From assembly GCA_025360105.1 (NCBI GenBank), contig JANYCT010000051.1, positions 219,492 through 283,491 of the forward strand: 64,000 nucleotides of DNA, given 5' to 3'. Numbering within the stretch: the first letter of the stretch is position 1; every line of letters begins with the position of its first letter. This DNA is from Actinomycetes bacterium (GTDB lineage Bacteria; Actinomycetota; Acidimicrobiia; Acidimicrobiales; Ilumatobacteraceae). This document shows, piece after piece, positions 7,578 through 16,798 of the stretch. Below the pieces are notes generated by a model, which was not told the origin of the DNA, made no database searches, and worked only from the letters and a program-made list of their open reading frames with translations. The position numbers and the translations under genes were made by a program.

Positions 7578-10370
7578 ATGGGTATTCTCGATCGCATCCT
7601 CCGCGCCGGTGAAGGCAAGAAACTGAAGGCTCTCGAAGGCCTCGTTCCTGAAATCAACGCGCTCAGCACCTCCATCGCAGCGCTGTCAGATGACGCGCTC
7701 CGCGCCAAGACCGGTGACTTCCGCCAGCGCATTGAGCGCGGCGAGACGCTCGACGACCTCCTTATCGAGGCGTTTGCGGTCACTCGCGAGGCGGCCGAAC
7801 GGGTCATTGGCCAGCGCCATTACGATGTACAGCTCATGGGCGGCGCCGCGCTGCATTTCGGCTGGGTCGCCGAAATGAAGACCGGTGAAGGCAAGACCCT
7901 TGTGTCCACCCTGCCCATCTATCTCAACGGTGTCGGCGGCAAGGGGGTGCACCTCGTCACGGTGAACGACTACCTCGCCCGACGAGATGCTGAATGGATG
8001 GGCCGAATCCATAAGTGGATGGGTCTCTCCGTCGGTCTCGTCATTCCCGGGTTCAAGGAGCATCCTCTCGAAAAGCGTGCCGCGTACGCCTGCGACATCA
8101 CCTACGGCACGAATAACGAATTCGGCTTCGATTACCTGCGCGACAACATGGCGCCCACCCTCGACGACAAGGCCCAGCGCGGGCACAACTTCGCCATCGT
8201 CGACGAAGTCGACTCGATCCTCATCGACGAAGCGCGGACGCCGCTCATCATCTCGGGCCGTCTCGCCGACGCCGCCAAGCTCTATTACCGGTTCGCTTCC
8301 GTCGTGCGTGGACTGCGCCGCGATGTCGACTATGAAGTCGAAGAGGACAAGCGCATCGTCGTGCCACTCGAAGAAGGCATCGACAAAGTCGAGAAGGCCC
8401 TCGGGCTCGACAACCTCTACGACGAGGTGCAGCAGAACTTGGTGCACCAGTTGCAGGTGGCCCTGAAGGCCAAAGAGCTCTACAAGCGTGACAAGGACTA
8501 CATCATTCAAAACGGCGAGGTGAAGATCGTCGACGAGTTCACCGGTCGCGTCCTCGAAGGTCGTCGGTGGAGCGAGGGTATCCATCAGGCCGTGGAGGCC
8601 AAAGAGGGCGTCAAGATCAAAGAAGAGAACCAGACGCTCGCCACGATCACCCTGCAGAACTATTTCCGTATGTACGACAAGCTCGCTGGCATGACTGGTA
8701 CAGCCTCTACCGAGGCCGCCGAGCTGAAGAACACCTACGGCCTCGATGTCGTGCCGATCCCCACCAACAAGCCAGTCGGTCGCGTTGACGAACCCGACCT
8801 CATCTACAAAGGCGAGATGGGCAAGTTCGATGCCGTCGTCGAAGACATCGCCGAGAAGTTCGAGCGCGGCCAACCCGTACTCGTTGGCACCATCAGCGTG
8901 GAAAAGAGCGAATACTTGTCGCGGTTACTCGACAAGCGCGGTGTTGATCACGAGGTGTTGAACGCCAAGCAGCACACCCGAGAAGCACAGATCGTCACCC
9001 AGGCCGGACGCCTGCATGCCGTCACTGTGGCCACCAACATGGCCGGTCGCGGCGTCGACATCTTGCTCGGTGGCAACCCCGAGGGACTTGCCCGTGCCGA
9101 GGTCTACAAAGAGGGCCATTCGCCGGAGGTGATGGTCGACGATTTTGCGCTGCCGATGCCGCTCGACGAGATGCCTGCCGACTTCCAAGCCGCGCGCACA
9201 GCAGCATTCAGCCGATACAACGAACTGCTCGCCGAGTTGAGCGTGTCATGTCGGGCCGAGGGAGACGCGATTCGTGCGCTCGGCGGGTTGTACGTGCTCG
9301 GAACCGAACGCCACGACAGCCGTCGTATCGACAATCAGTTGCGTGGTCGTGCCGGTCGTCAGGGCGATCCGGGCGAGAGCCGCTTTTATTTGAGCCTCGA
9401 CGACGAACTGATGCGTCTGTTCGCCACCGGTGCGTTGAGCTGGGTGATGGGTCGTGCCCTGCCCGACGACGAAGCCATTGAGGCAAAAATGGTCACTAAG
9501 GCCATCGAGCGCGCACAGAGCACCGTCGAGCAACGCAACGGCGAGGTTCGCAAGAACGTGCTCAAGTACGACGAAGTGATGAACGAGCAGCGCAAGATCA
9601 TCTATCAGCGTCGTGATCAGATCCTCGAAGGCGCCGATCTGAAGGCCGGTGCGCTCGAGTACCTCGCCGATGCTGTCGACACTCTCATCGATAGTCACTG
9701 TGTGAGCGAAGCCGACGACGAATGGGACATCGACGGTCTGATGACCGAGCTGCGCTCGTTCTGGCCCACCGAGATCACCGATCAGCAGTTGCTCGCGTGT
9801 CGCGGTACCGACCAGATGTATGACATCGTGATGCAAGATGCCACCGCCTTCTACGCCCTGCGTGAGGACGAACTCGGTGCCGAGGTCATGCGCGATGTCG
9901 AGCGTCAGGTGATGCTGCGCATCATCGATCAGCGCTGGCGCGAGCATCTCGAGGAGATGGACTACCTGCAAGAGGGCATCAACCTTCGCGCCATGGGCCA
10001 GAAGGATCCCCTCACCGAGTGGCAGCGTGAGGGATTCGAGATGTTCGGCGCACTGATGAAGGGCGTCGCCCAGGACTTCGTGCGTTACGTGATGCATGTA
10101 CAGGTCGTACGCAACGACGAACCTGGACAACTCGTTCAGAACGTGCAGCAGACCTCGGCTGACAACGTGCAGTCGTCGGGCTTTGCATCGGCCGCACAGG
10201 TTGCTGCCGCCGACGGCGAGATCGCTCCCGAGCTCGCCGCATCAGCAGCGTCGGCACCGGTGAAGCAGATGCCCATCGTGAACGACCAATGGTCCAAGAC
10301 CCCGCGTAACGCCCCCTGTCCGTGTGGCTCCGGCAAGAAGTTCAAGGTGTGCCACGGCGCCACCATGTAG
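7578..10370 (+). CDS. secA: Preprotein translocase ATPase subunit SecA
   Basis: A full-length SecA of 930 residues. I start at the ATG at 7578 (MGILDRILRAGEGKK), the conserved N-terminus; the longer open frame lies in the divergent intergenic region. Walker A MKTGEGKT is at about residues 100-107 and the DEAD-type motif in IVDEVDSILIDEARTP at about 205. GTISVEKSEYLSR and the GRAGRQGDPG segment belong to the second nucleotide-binding fold. The extreme C-terminus carries the SEC-C zinc motif CPCGSGKKFKVCHG. SecA couples ATP hydrolysis to protein export through SecYEG. The stop is TAG, showing that UAG terminates translation in this genome. Confidence 0.99.
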   Translation: MGILDRILRAGEGKKLKALEGLVPEINALSTSIAALSDDALRAKTGDFRQRIERGETLDDLLIEAFAVTREAAERVIGQRHYDVQLMGGAALHFGWVAEMKTGEGKTLVSTLPIYLNGVGGKGVHLVTVNDYLARRDAEWMGRIHKWMGLSVGLVIPGFKEHPLEKRAAYACDITYGTNNEFGFDYLRDNMAPTLDDKAQRGHNFAIVDEVDSILIDEARTPLIISGRLADAAKLYYRFASVVRGLRRDVDYEVEEDKRIVVPLEEGIDKVEKALGLDNLYDEVQQNLVHQLQVALKAKELYKRDKDYIIQNGEVKIVDEFTGRVLEGRRWSEGIHQAVEAKEGVKIKEENQTLATITLQNYFRMYDKLAGMTGTASTEAAELKNTYGLDVVPIPTNKPVGRVDEPDLIYKGEMGKFDAVVEDIAEKFERGQPVLVGTISVEKSEYLSRLLDKRGVDHEVLNAKQHTREAQIVTQAGRLHAVTVATNMAGRGVDILLGGNPEGLARAEVYKEGHSPEVMVDDFALPMPLDEMPADFQAARTAAFSRYNELLAELSVSCRAEGDAIRALGGLYVLGTERHDSRRIDNQLRGRAGRQGDPGESRFYLSLDDELMRLFATGALSWVMGRALPDDEAIEAKMVTKAIERAQSTVEQRNGEVRKNVLKYDEVMNEQRKIIYQRRDQILEGADLKAGALEYLADAVDTLIDSHCVSEADDEWDIDGLMTELRSFWPTEITDQQLLACRGTDQMYDIVMQDATAFYALREDELGAEVMRDVERQVMLRIIDQRWREHLEEMDYLQEGINLRAMGQKDPLTEWQREGFEMFGALMKGVAQDFVRYVMHVQVVRNDEPGQLVQNVQQTSADNVQSSGFASAAQVAAADGEIAPELAASAASAPVKQMPIVNDQWSKTPRNAPCPCGSGKKFKVCHGATM

Positions 10371-10388
10371 TTGCTGCGAAAGCACCCC

Positions 10389-11489
10389 ATGAGAGATTTC
10401 ACTGACGACCTCAAAGATCTGCGCCGCCGTCTCGGCGAGGCGGATGCGTATCTGAAGATTCCCGAAAAGCGCGCGCGCTTGGGCGAGCTTGAGCTCGAGG
10501 TGTCGCGCCCCGATCTGTGGGACGACCAGGAGCTGGCCAAGAAGGTCAACGGCGAGTACTCGAACGTGAAGGGCGATATCGATACCTACGACGTCCTCGC
10601 CGGCGATATCGAGGACACCGAGGTCTTGCACGAGATGGCCCGTGAGGTCGACGACGCCAGTCAGGAACCCGAGCTCGCCGAAGCCATCGCCAAGACTGCG
10701 GCCACGCTGCACCAACTCGAGCTGCGCAGCCTGTTCACCGGCGAGCACGACGAACTTGATTGCATCGTGCAGATAAATGCCAAAGACGGCGGCGTCGACG
10801 CTCAGGACTGGAGCGAGATTCTGCTACGGATGTACGGCCGCTGGGCCGAGCGACATGGGTTTGGCTTCGAGATCGACGGCATCTCCGAGGGCACCGAGGC
10901 CGGCATCCTCTCGGCCGAGTTCACGATCACCGGACGCTACGCGTACGGGCTGATGACGAGCGAGCGCGGCACACACCGCCTCGTACGGATCAGCCCGTTC
11001 GACAACCAGGGCCGTCGCCAGACGAGTTTTGCCGCGGTGCAGGTATGGCCGGTGCTCGAAGATCCCGACGTGGAACTCAACGAGGCCGATGTACGCATGG
11101 AGGTCTTTCGTGCCAGCGGTGCAGGCGGCCAGCACGTGAACAAGACCTCGTCGGCGGTGCGTCTGATCCACGAGCCAACGGGTCTGGTTTCGTCGTCGCA
11201 AGAGGAGCGCAGCCAATTGCAGAACCGCGAAAAGGCAATGAACCGTCTGCGGACCATGCTCGCTGCGCGCATTGAGGAAGAGCGTCAGAACGAAATGGAT
11301 CGCATTGCGGGTCGTCAGGCACAGGTGGGCTGGGGCAGCCAGATCCGCAGCTACGTGCTGCAGCCCTACCAGATGGTGAAGGATCTGCGCACAGAGATCG
11401 AATCGGGCAACGTGGCGGGCGTGCTCGACGGTGACCTCGATGTCTTCATGGAGGGCTTTCTCCAGCACCGTCGCCGCGACCAAGGGTGA
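10389..11489 (+). CDS. prfB: Peptide chain release factor 2
   Basis: This 366-residue class I release factor has the SPF anticodon-like tripeptide in LVRISPFDNQGRR (about residue 202) that defines RF2 and UGA recognition. The GGQ peptidyl-hydrolysis motif is in ASGAGGQHVNKT (about 245). The start is the ATG at 10389, 18 bases after the secA stop. The N-terminal region is in one frame, with no internal TGA and no programmed frameshift site. The secA-prfB-ftsE-ftsX order is common in actinobacteria. Confidence 0.98.
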   Translation: MRDFTDDLKDLRRRLGEADAYLKIPEKRARLGELELEVSRPDLWDDQELAKKVNGEYSNVKGDIDTYDVLAGDIEDTEVLHEMAREVDDASQEPELAEAIAKTAATLHQLELRSLFTGEHDELDCIVQINAKDGGVDAQDWSEILLRMYGRWAERHGFGFEIDGISEGTEAGILSAEFTITGRYAYGLMTSERGTHRLVRISPFDNQGRRQTSFAAVQVWPVLEDPDVELNEADVRMEVFRASGAGGQHVNKTSSAVRLIHEPTGLVSSSQEERSQLQNREKAMNRLRTMLAARIEEERQNEMDRIAGRQAQVGWGSQIRSYVLQPYQMVKDLRTEIESGNVAGVLDGDLDVFMEGFLQHRRRDQG

Positions 11490-11569
11490 CGGGATGCCAC
11501 GTCGTGCCACTGGTAACTTGTGATGTCTGCGGGCGGCAGGCACATTCTCTGTCCATCTGAGGAGCTGGC

Positions 11570-12247
11570 TTGATACGCCTCGAGAACGTCACCAAGATCT
11601 ACAACTCAGAGGTCACTGCGCTCCGTGATGCCACCTTCGATGTGGCCAAGGGCGAGTTCGTGTTCCTCGTCGGGCCGTCGGGTTCGGGTAAGTCCACCCT
11701 GTTGCGCATGATGAACCGACAGGAGAGCCCCGAGAAGGGCGCCGTGTGGGTCGCTGGCCGCAACATCAACGAAATGCCCGACAGCAAAGTGCCGCACCTG
11801 AGGCGCAACATCGGCAACATCTTTCAGGACTACAAACTGCTGCTCAACAAGACGGTGCACGAAAACGTGGCCTTTGCGCTCGAGGTCATCGGCCGACCCA
11901 AGCACGTGATCCGTCAGCAGGTGCCGGCCGTGCTCGACCTCGTTGGGCTGACGGGCAAGCAGGATCGCTTTCCCCATCAGCTCTCCGGTGGTGAGCAGCA
12001 GCGCGTGTCGATCGCTCGCGCGTTCGTGAACCGCCCGTTGATCCTGCTCGCCGACGAGCCCACCGGAAACCTCGACCCCGCAACGGGTGAGGGCATCATG
12101 CGTCTGCTCGACCGGATCAACAAGACCGGCACGACCGTGGTGATGGCCACGCACGATCAACGCATCGTGAACATGATGCGCAAGCGCGTCATCCAGATGG
12201 ATCGCGGCATCATCGTCCGCGACCAGGCCCGCGGAGTGTACGAATAA
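11570..12247 (+). CDS. ftsE: Cell division ATP-binding protein FtsE
   Basis: An ABC ATPase of 225 residues with Walker [11 protein letters not shown]-loop NIFQDYKLL, signature [14 protein letters not shown] and Walker [13 protein letters not shown]. It pairs with FtsX to drive peptidoglycan hydrolase activation at the septum. The start is a TTG at 11570, chosen because a TGAGGAG ribosome-binding site ends six bases before it and the protein then begins [11 protein letters not shown] as in homologues. Its TAA stop shares one base with the ftsX ATG, so the two are translated together. Confidence 0.98.
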   Translation: MIRLENVTKIYNSEVTALRDATFDVAKGEFVFLVGPSGSGKSTLLRMMNRQESPEKGAVWVAGRNINEMPDSKVPHLRRNIGNIFQDYKLLLNKTVHENVAFALEVIGRPKHVIRQQVPAVLDLVGLTGKQDRFPHQLSGGEQQRVSIARAFVNRPLILLADEPTGNLDPATGEGIMRLLDRINKTGTTVVMATHDQRIVNMMRKRVIQMDRGIIVRDQARGVYE

Positions 12248-13152
12248 TGTGGTCTCGCCTTGCCTATACCTTCCGCGAGACCGGCGCCAGCCTGAAACGC
12301 AACATCACGCTCACCGTCGCAGCCGTGCTCACCTCGGCCGTGTCGCTGTTCCTCGTGGGTGGCACGTTCCTGGTGCAGCGCGGCTTCGACAACCTGTTGT
12401 CGAAGTGGGCCGGCGGCGTTCAGATGATCGTGTATGTCAGCCCTACGGCCACGCCGGATCAGGTCGCCAACATCAAGACCGCTCTCGAATCCAGCCCGAC
12501 CGTGGTCGACACAAGCAAGCTCGAGTATCTCGACTTCACGAAGTCGCTCGCGGAGGCCAAGCGCCTACTGGCCGCCGACCCCACCACATTCAAGCTGCTC
12601 AACGAGGCCAACCTCCCCACCGAGTTCAAGGTGGTGCCCAAGGCCCGCCAGCTCAACGTGCTCGTCGAGTTGGCCAACGGTTTCTCTGAGGTGCCGAAGG
12701 TGCAAAAGGTGGTGCTCGCCCGCGATCAGGTCGAGCAGATCTCCAAGTTGCGCGACTTCGTGCAGACGGTCACGGTGGGACTCTCCGTGTTGTTGCTCAT
12801 CGGCGCGCTCATTCTGATCTGGACCACGATCAGAACGGCGATGTTCGCTCGTCGTCGTGAGATTGAGGTGATGAAGTTGGTCGGTGCCACCAACTGGTTT
12901 ATCCGAATACCGTTCATGCTCGAGGGACTCATCCAAGGTCTCATCGGAGCGCTGATGTCATGCGGGTTTCTGCTGTTCTTCAACCGCCTGTGGACCAATG
13001 GGGTCGTGAAACTCAAGGGTGACAACGGCTTCATCGCGCTCGTTGTGAGCGACAGCTTCCTCAATTTCGTGATGCTGATGGTGTTGCTGTTCGGCATGCT
13101 CGCTGGTGCAGTTGCATCGGGCGTCGCGGCCAGTCGCTTCCTCGACGTCTGA
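12247..13152 (+). CDS. ftsX: Cell division protein FtsX, permease-like subunit
   Basis: A 301-residue membrane protein of the FtsX family. Helix 1 lies at about residues 20-42, an extracytoplasmic domain follows to about 170, and three more helices make up the C-terminal half, with the MacB/FtsX-like stretch REIEVMKLVGATNWFIRIPF. It transmits FtsE ATP hydrolysis across the membrane to cell-wall hydrolases. It overlaps ftsE by one base. In many actinobacteria smpB follows directly; here the next gene is an enoyl-CoA hydratase instead. Confidence 0.97.
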   Translation: MWSRLAYTFRETGASLKRNITLTVAAVLTSAVSLFLVGGTFLVQRGFDNLLSKWAGGVQMIVYVSPTATPDQVANIKTALESSPTVVDTSKLEYLDFTKSLAEAKRLLAADPTTFKLLNEANLPTEFKVVPKARQLNVLVELANGFSEVPKVQKVVLARDQVEQISKLRDFVQTVTVGLSVLLLIGALILIWTTIRTAMFARRREIEVMKLVGATNWFIRIPFMLEGLIQGLIGALMSCGFLLFFNRLWTNGVVKLKGDNGFIALVVSDSFLNFVMLMVLLFGMLAGAVASGVAASRFLDV

Positions 13153-13212
13153 TCTGTCCGCTCGCCGGCGAACGCCGACCGTCCTCGCTCGTGCACCTGC
13201 GCCCTCGTGGTT

Positions 13213-13218
13213 TAGGTT
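13213..13218 (+). promoter_or_regulatory. Probable -10 box of the enoyl-CoA hydratase gene
   Basis: TAGGTT ends seven bases before the ATG at 13226 and no ribosome-binding site is present, so the transcript is probably leaderless. Confidence 0.45.
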
Positions 13219-13225
13219 CTGTCTT

Positions 13226-14083
13226 ATGTACTCGGAGATCATGTACGACGTCGCTGATCACATCGCGACCATCACGCTGAACCGGCCGGCGCAGCTCAAT
13301 GCGTTCACGAACACGATGATGCGCGAGCTCATCGATGCCTTCGACCAGGTCGACGCCGACGACGACGTGCGCGTGGTCATCGTCACGGGCGCGGGCCGGG
13401 GGTTCTGTGCAGGGGCCGACCTGTCGGGTGGCGGCGACACCTTCAAGGGTGGCGGTAGCGACGTGCAGACCAAGGTGGGTGTGCCACGCGACGGCGGTGG
13501 TCTGGTGTCGCTGCGCATCTTCGAGTGCACCAAGCCCGTGATCGGTGCGATCAACGGTGCAGCCGTGGGAGTCGGCGCCACGATGACCCTTCCGATGGAC
13601 ATCCGATTGGCGTCGGACGCAGCTCGCTTCGGATTCGTGTTCGCTCGTCGCGGCATCGTGCCCGAGGCGTGTTCGTCGTGGTTCCTGCCGCGGGTGGTTG
13701 GTATCAGCCAAGCTGCAGAGTGGGTGTACACAGGTCGCGTGTTCGGGGCGGCCGAGGCACACGGTGCAGGCTTGGTGCGCAGTGTGCACCCGGCCGATGA
13801 CTTGATCACTGTGGCGCGGTCACTCGCAACGGAGATCGCTGCGAACACGGCACCGGTGTCGGTGGCATTGTCGCGTCAGATGCTCTGGCGCATGCTCGGC
13901 GCCTCGCACCCCATGGAGGCCCACCGCGTGGACTCGCGTGGAATCAAAGAACGCGGCAGAAGCGCTGACAGTCGCGAGGGCGTGATGAGCTTCCTCGAAA
14001 AGCGCGCCCCGGTGTTCCCCGACACGGTGAGCGCCGGCCTGCCCGACATTTTCCCCGATTGGGAAGCTCCCGAGTTCTCGTAG
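13226..14083 (+). CDS. Enoyl-CoA hydratase/isomerase family protein
   Basis: A crotonase-fold protein of 285 residues. VIVTGAGRGFCAGADLSGGG supplies the first oxyanion-hole segment, and GAAVGVGATMTLPMDIRLAS the CoA-binding helix and second oxyanion hole. RRGIVPEACSSWFLPRVVG holds the usual catalytic-glutamate position. It would hydrate or isomerise an enoyl-CoA in fatty-acid or aromatic-acid catabolism. I start at the ATG at 13226 because a -10-like box lies just upstream and the N-terminus then matches crotonases; the longer open frame overlaps ftsX. The substrate is not evident from the context. Confidence 0.93.
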   Translation: MYSEIMYDVADHIATITLNRPAQLNAFTNTMMRELIDAFDQVDADDDVRVVIVTGAGRGFCAGADLSGGGDTFKGGGSDVQTKVGVPRDGGGLVSLRIFECTKPVIGAINGAAVGVGATMTLPMDIRLASDAARFGFVFARRGIVPEACSSWFLPRVVGISQAAEWVYTGRVFGAAEAHGAGLVRSVHPADDLITVARSLATEIAANTAPVSVALSRQMLWRMLGASHPMEAHRVDSRGIKERGRSADSREGVMSFLEKRAPVFPDTVSAGLPDIFPDWEAPEFS

Positions 14084-14234
14084 TCGAGAGCAGGCAACAG
14101 AGTTTGTGACGGAGATCACAAGCCCGAACGGGAACAAACGCGCCATTCGATTCGGTTATCACCCACACAGAACGCGAAACTCTCCCTTATAGCTGCGACA
14201 GATAGCAGCATCTGTTTCCAAGAAAGAATCCCCC

Positions 14235-14432
14235 ATGAACACCCTGTTGATCGAACGAATTGAATCCGGAGATGTCATCGAGATGGATTGCGACGGCGAG
14301 CGCATCTCTGCGTTGGTGCTGTTGGCCACCGAGGACGCAATCATTCTCGACGCGTGCGACGACACGACTCCTTTCGTGATCCGCCGCAGTGATCTCACCG
14401 ATTACCGCCTGTTTCGCCCCGAAGCAGCCTGA
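14235..14432 (+). CDS. Small conserved-looking protein of unknown function (65 aa)
   Basis: This 65-residue acidic protein has a good start context: AAGAAAG about eight bases before the ATG. Alternating hydrophobic segments (VIEMDCDGERISALVLL, AIILDACDD, TPFVIRRSDLTDYRLF) predict a small all-beta barrel, perhaps SH3- or LSm-like. No signal peptide or membrane helix is present. It stands alone between the enoyl-CoA hydratase and the truncated haemoglobin. I do not recognise the family. Confidence 0.6.
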   Translation: MNTLLIERIESGDVIEMDCDGERISALVLLATEDAIILDACDDTTPFVIRRSDLTDYRLFRPEAA

Positions 14433-14475
14433 GCCGCACAGCGAGCGGCTGCGATCCTGCGCGGTTGACGACTCG

Positions 14476-14481
14476 TAGGCT
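14476..14481 (+). promoter_or_regulatory. Probable -10 box of the truncated haemoglobin gene
   Basis: TAGGCT ends eight bases before the ATG at 14490, with no ribosome-binding site between; a leaderless or nearly leaderless transcript is likely. Confidence 0.4.
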
Positions 14482-14489
14482 TATCACCC

Positions 14490-14924
14490 ATGACAGGTAG
14501 CGACGCTGTTGAGAACGGGGTCTCGCTGTACGAGGCCGTCGGTGGCATGAACTTCTTCGAGCGCCTCGTCAATGTTTTTTACGAAGGTATCGAGACCGAC
14601 GATGTCCTCGCGCCGCTCTATCCTGACGCACCCGACTTTGCTCCGGCACGACATCGGCTCACGCTATTCCTCGCTCAGTATTGGGGCGGGCCGATGACGT
14701 ATAACGAAGAGCGTGGCCACCCGAAATTGCGGATGCGCCACTTTCCGTTTCCTGTGGGACCTCTGCAGCGTGACCGGTGGATGCTGCACATGACCAACGC
14801 CGTGCGGTCTACTGGCGCTGACGACGTCATCCAGACCACGTTGCTCGACTACTTCGTGCGCGCTGCAGAGCATCTCCGCAACGACACCGGCCTGCCGATC
14901 AGCAGCTCGGACCATCCGCGTTGA
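14490..14924 (+). CDS. glbO: Group II truncated haemoglobin (trHbO-like)
   Basis: This 144-residue globin has the short 2-on-2 fold. YEAVGGMNFFERLVNVFYEG covers the A and B helices, the distal helix holds LFLAQYWGGP, the proximal haem ligand is the His in LRMRHFPFPVG, and the G8 tryptophan typical of group II/III is in DRWMLHM. These features match GlbO of mycobacteria, which binds O2 and may handle peroxide or NO. The stop codon sits in the loop of a strong hairpin shared with the convergent methyltransferase gene. Confidence 0.93.
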   Translation: MTGSDAVENGVSLYEAVGGMNFFERLVNVFYEGIETDDVLAPLYPDAPDFAPARHRLTLFLAQYWGGPMTYNEERGHPKLRMRHFPFPVGPLQRDRWMLHMTNAVRSTGADDVIQTTLLDYFVRAAEHLRNDTGLPISSSDHPR

Positions 14925-14939
14925 CGTATCGCGGATGGT
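14911..14939. terminator. Bidirectional hairpin at the glbO/trmH junction
   Basis: ACCATCCGCG (14911-14920) and CGCGGATGGT (14930-14939) form a perfect 10-bp stem with a nine-base loop. The glbO TGA lies in the loop and the stop of the convergent gene abuts the right arm. No T-run follows, as is usual for high-G+C terminators. Confidence 0.6.
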
Positions 14940-15736
14940 CAGCGGCGAAGTGCGTAGCAGGCGATGGCGGCTGCGGCGGCGGCGTTCAGCGAGTCGACGC
15001 CGGGGGCCATCTCGATGGTGGCGTGCACGCTGGCGCATCCGAGCAATGCATCACTGAGTCCCGTCCGTTCAGCGCCGAGGAGGAGCATCACGGGCTGATC
15101 GATGTCGGGCCTCACCGTCTGGAGCGGCATTGCGTCAGGAGTGAGGGTGAGCGCAACCACCAGCGTGCCCGATTCGCGCGCAGCCACCACGGTGTCGTGC
15201 AGCGAGTCGGCCCGCACGAAGGCAAGCGCGAATGAGGTGCCCATCGAGACGCGCAGGGCGCGCCGAGCGAGTGGGTCGGCGCTCGTGCGATCAAGTAGCA
15301 ACGCGTTCCAGCCCAGGCCAGCAGCGCTACGTATCACCGTGCCCACGTTGACCGGATTGTCGACTGCCTCCAACGCCACGATGCGCTGGGCGCCGACCAA
15401 CGCTGTTGCGTCGAGTGGGTCTGGTCGGCGGAAGAGCGCAACGATCGACAGAGGCACGCCCAAGCCCATGCCGACGCGACGTACGTCTTCGTCGGCGGCG
15501 TAGACGGCGACGCCTAGACCGAAGCGATTGACCACATCGGGCGGCGAAAGCGTGTCGACCAGCGCCATCACGGCTTCACAGCCGGCATCGAGCGCGCGGG
15601 ACACCACGAGATCGCCCTCGGCTACGAAGAGTCCGGCGCCGACGCGTTCACGTCGATCGGCACGTGTATTGAGCCCACGCTCGCGCATCCGGAATGGGGC
15701 AATACGGTCATCGTCGGCGCTGTCGATGATGATCAC
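14939..15736 (-). CDS. TrmH/SpoU-family RNA 2'-O-methyltransferase
   Basis: A 265-residue SPOUT methyltransferase. The three family motifs are visible: NPVNVGTVIRSAAGLGWNAL, LLLGAERTGLSDALL and IEMAPGVDSLNAAAAAAIA, the last forming the SAM-binding trefoil knot. The N-terminal part (RRERVGAGLFVAEGDLVVSRALDAG) matches the substrate-binding domain of rRNA methylases of the TsnR/RlmB type. It would transfer a methyl group to a ribose of rRNA or tRNA. The target nucleotide cannot be read. It lies 48 bases downstream of menB on the same strand and could be co-transcribed with it. Confidence 0.92.
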   Translation of the reverse strand: MIIIDSADDDRIAPFRMRERGLNTRADRRERVGAGLFVAEGDLVVSRALDAGCEAVMALVDTLSPPDVVNRFGLGVAVYAADEDVRRVGMGLGVPLSIVALFRRPDPLDATALVGAQRIVALEAVDNPVNVGTVIRSAAGLGWNALLLDRTSADPLARRALRVSMGTSFALAFVRADSLHDTVVAARESGTLVVALTLTPDAMPLQTVRPDIDQPVMLLLGAERTGLSDALLGCASVHATIEMAPGVDSLNAAAAAAIACYALRR

Positions 15737-15784
15737 TTCGCCACCGGACCGGGCGTCATCATTGGTAGCGAGAACGCAAGGCGC

Positions 15785-16708
15785 TCAGAACAACCACCGG
15801 TACGGACTCCAGTCAGGCTCGCGCTTTTCGAGGAACGACATGCGCCCCTCCTGCGCCTCATCGGTCATGTACGCGAGACGGGTCGCCTCGCCTGCGAAGA
15901 CCTGTTGGCCAACGAGTCCGTCGTCGATGAGGTTGAACGAGAACTTCAGCATGCGCTGCGCTGTGGGACTCTTGGCGTTGATCTTGCGCCCCCACTCGAG
16001 CGCGGTCGCTTCGAGTTCGGCGTGCGGCACAACGGCGTTGACCATGCCCATCCGGTGAGCATCATCCGCGCTGTATTCATCGCCGAGAAAGAAGATCTCC
16101 CGCGCGAACTTCTGGCCCACCTGACGGGCGAGATAGGCCGACCCGAAGCCGCCGTCGAAGCTCGCGACGTCGGCATCGGTCTGCTTGAAGCGGGCGTGCT
16201 CGCGGCTCGCGATGGTGAGATCGCTGACCACGTGCAGGCTGTGGCCGCCACCAGCGGCCCACCCCGGCACCACACAGATCACGACCTTGGGCATGAAACG
16301 AATGAGGCGCTGTACCTCGAGAATGTGCAGCCGTCCGGCGCGTCCGGGCTCGATCGCATCGGCGGTCTCGCCGGCCACCCCATCGGGACCCTCGGGCAGG
16401 GTGTACTTGTAACCGTCTCGGCCGCGGATGCGCTGGTCGCCGCCGCTGCAGAACGCCCACCCACCGTCTTTGGCCGACGGACCGTTGCCAGTGAGCAGCA
16501 CGCATCCGACGTCGGTGCTCATCCGCGCGTGGTCGAGTGCGGTGTACAACTCGTCGACAGTGTGCGGGCGGAACGCGTTGCGCACCTCGGGCCGATTGAA
16601 CGCCACGCGCACTGTGCCGTGGGCGAGCGCGCGATGGTAGGTGATGTCAGTGAACGTGAAGCCAGGGACCTCGCGCCACACCGTTGGGTCGAAGATGTCG
16701 GAAACCAC
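15785..16708 (-). CDS. menB: 1,4-dihydroxy-2-naphthoyl-CoA synthase
   Basis: A crotonase-fold enzyme of 307 residues very close to mycobacterial MenB in recognisable blocks: VAFNRPEVRNAFRPHTVDEL, GGWAFCSGGDQRIRG, LIRFMPKVVICVVPGWAAGG, FKQTDADVASFDGGFGSAYL and the terminal KREPDWSPYRWLF. It closes the second ring of the menaquinone naphthoquinone head from O-succinylbenzoyl-CoA. I start at the GTG at 16708, which gives the usual length and lies six bases after a CAACAT box; the open frame extends far upstream but there it is antisense to cofE. The gene indicates menaquinone-based respiration, in line with the quinol-oxidising operon at 28-33 kb. Confidence 0.97.
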   Translation of the reverse strand: MVSDIFDPTVWREVPGFTFTDITYHRALAHGTVRVAFNRPEVRNAFRPHTVDELYTALDHARMSTDVGCVLLTGNGPSAKDGGWAFCSGGDQRIRGRDGYKYTLPEGPDGVAGETADAIEPGRAGRLHILEVQRLIRFMPKVVICVVPGWAAGGGHSLHVVSDLTIASREHARFKQTDADVASFDGGFGSAYLARQVGQKFAREIFFLGDEYSADDAHRMGMVNAVVPHAELEATALEWGRKINAKSPTAQRMLKFSFNLIDDGLVGQQVFAGEATRLAYMTDEAQEGRMSFLEKREPDWSPYRWLF

Positions 16709-16798
16709 GCTGACATGTTGGCCGTTCCGTCTGCCCCGCGCCACATTGATGTTGGCGCGGGGTGTCCTTCGACGGCCGTCATCGGCAAGACTCGACGC

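Noticed and set aside
7686..8873. Long minus-strand open frame opposite secA
   Set aside because: It is a typical antisense shadow of a high-G+C gene and has no recognisable motif.
10389..10500. Programmed frameshift in prfB
   Set aside because: The N-terminal region is one continuous frame with no internal TGA.
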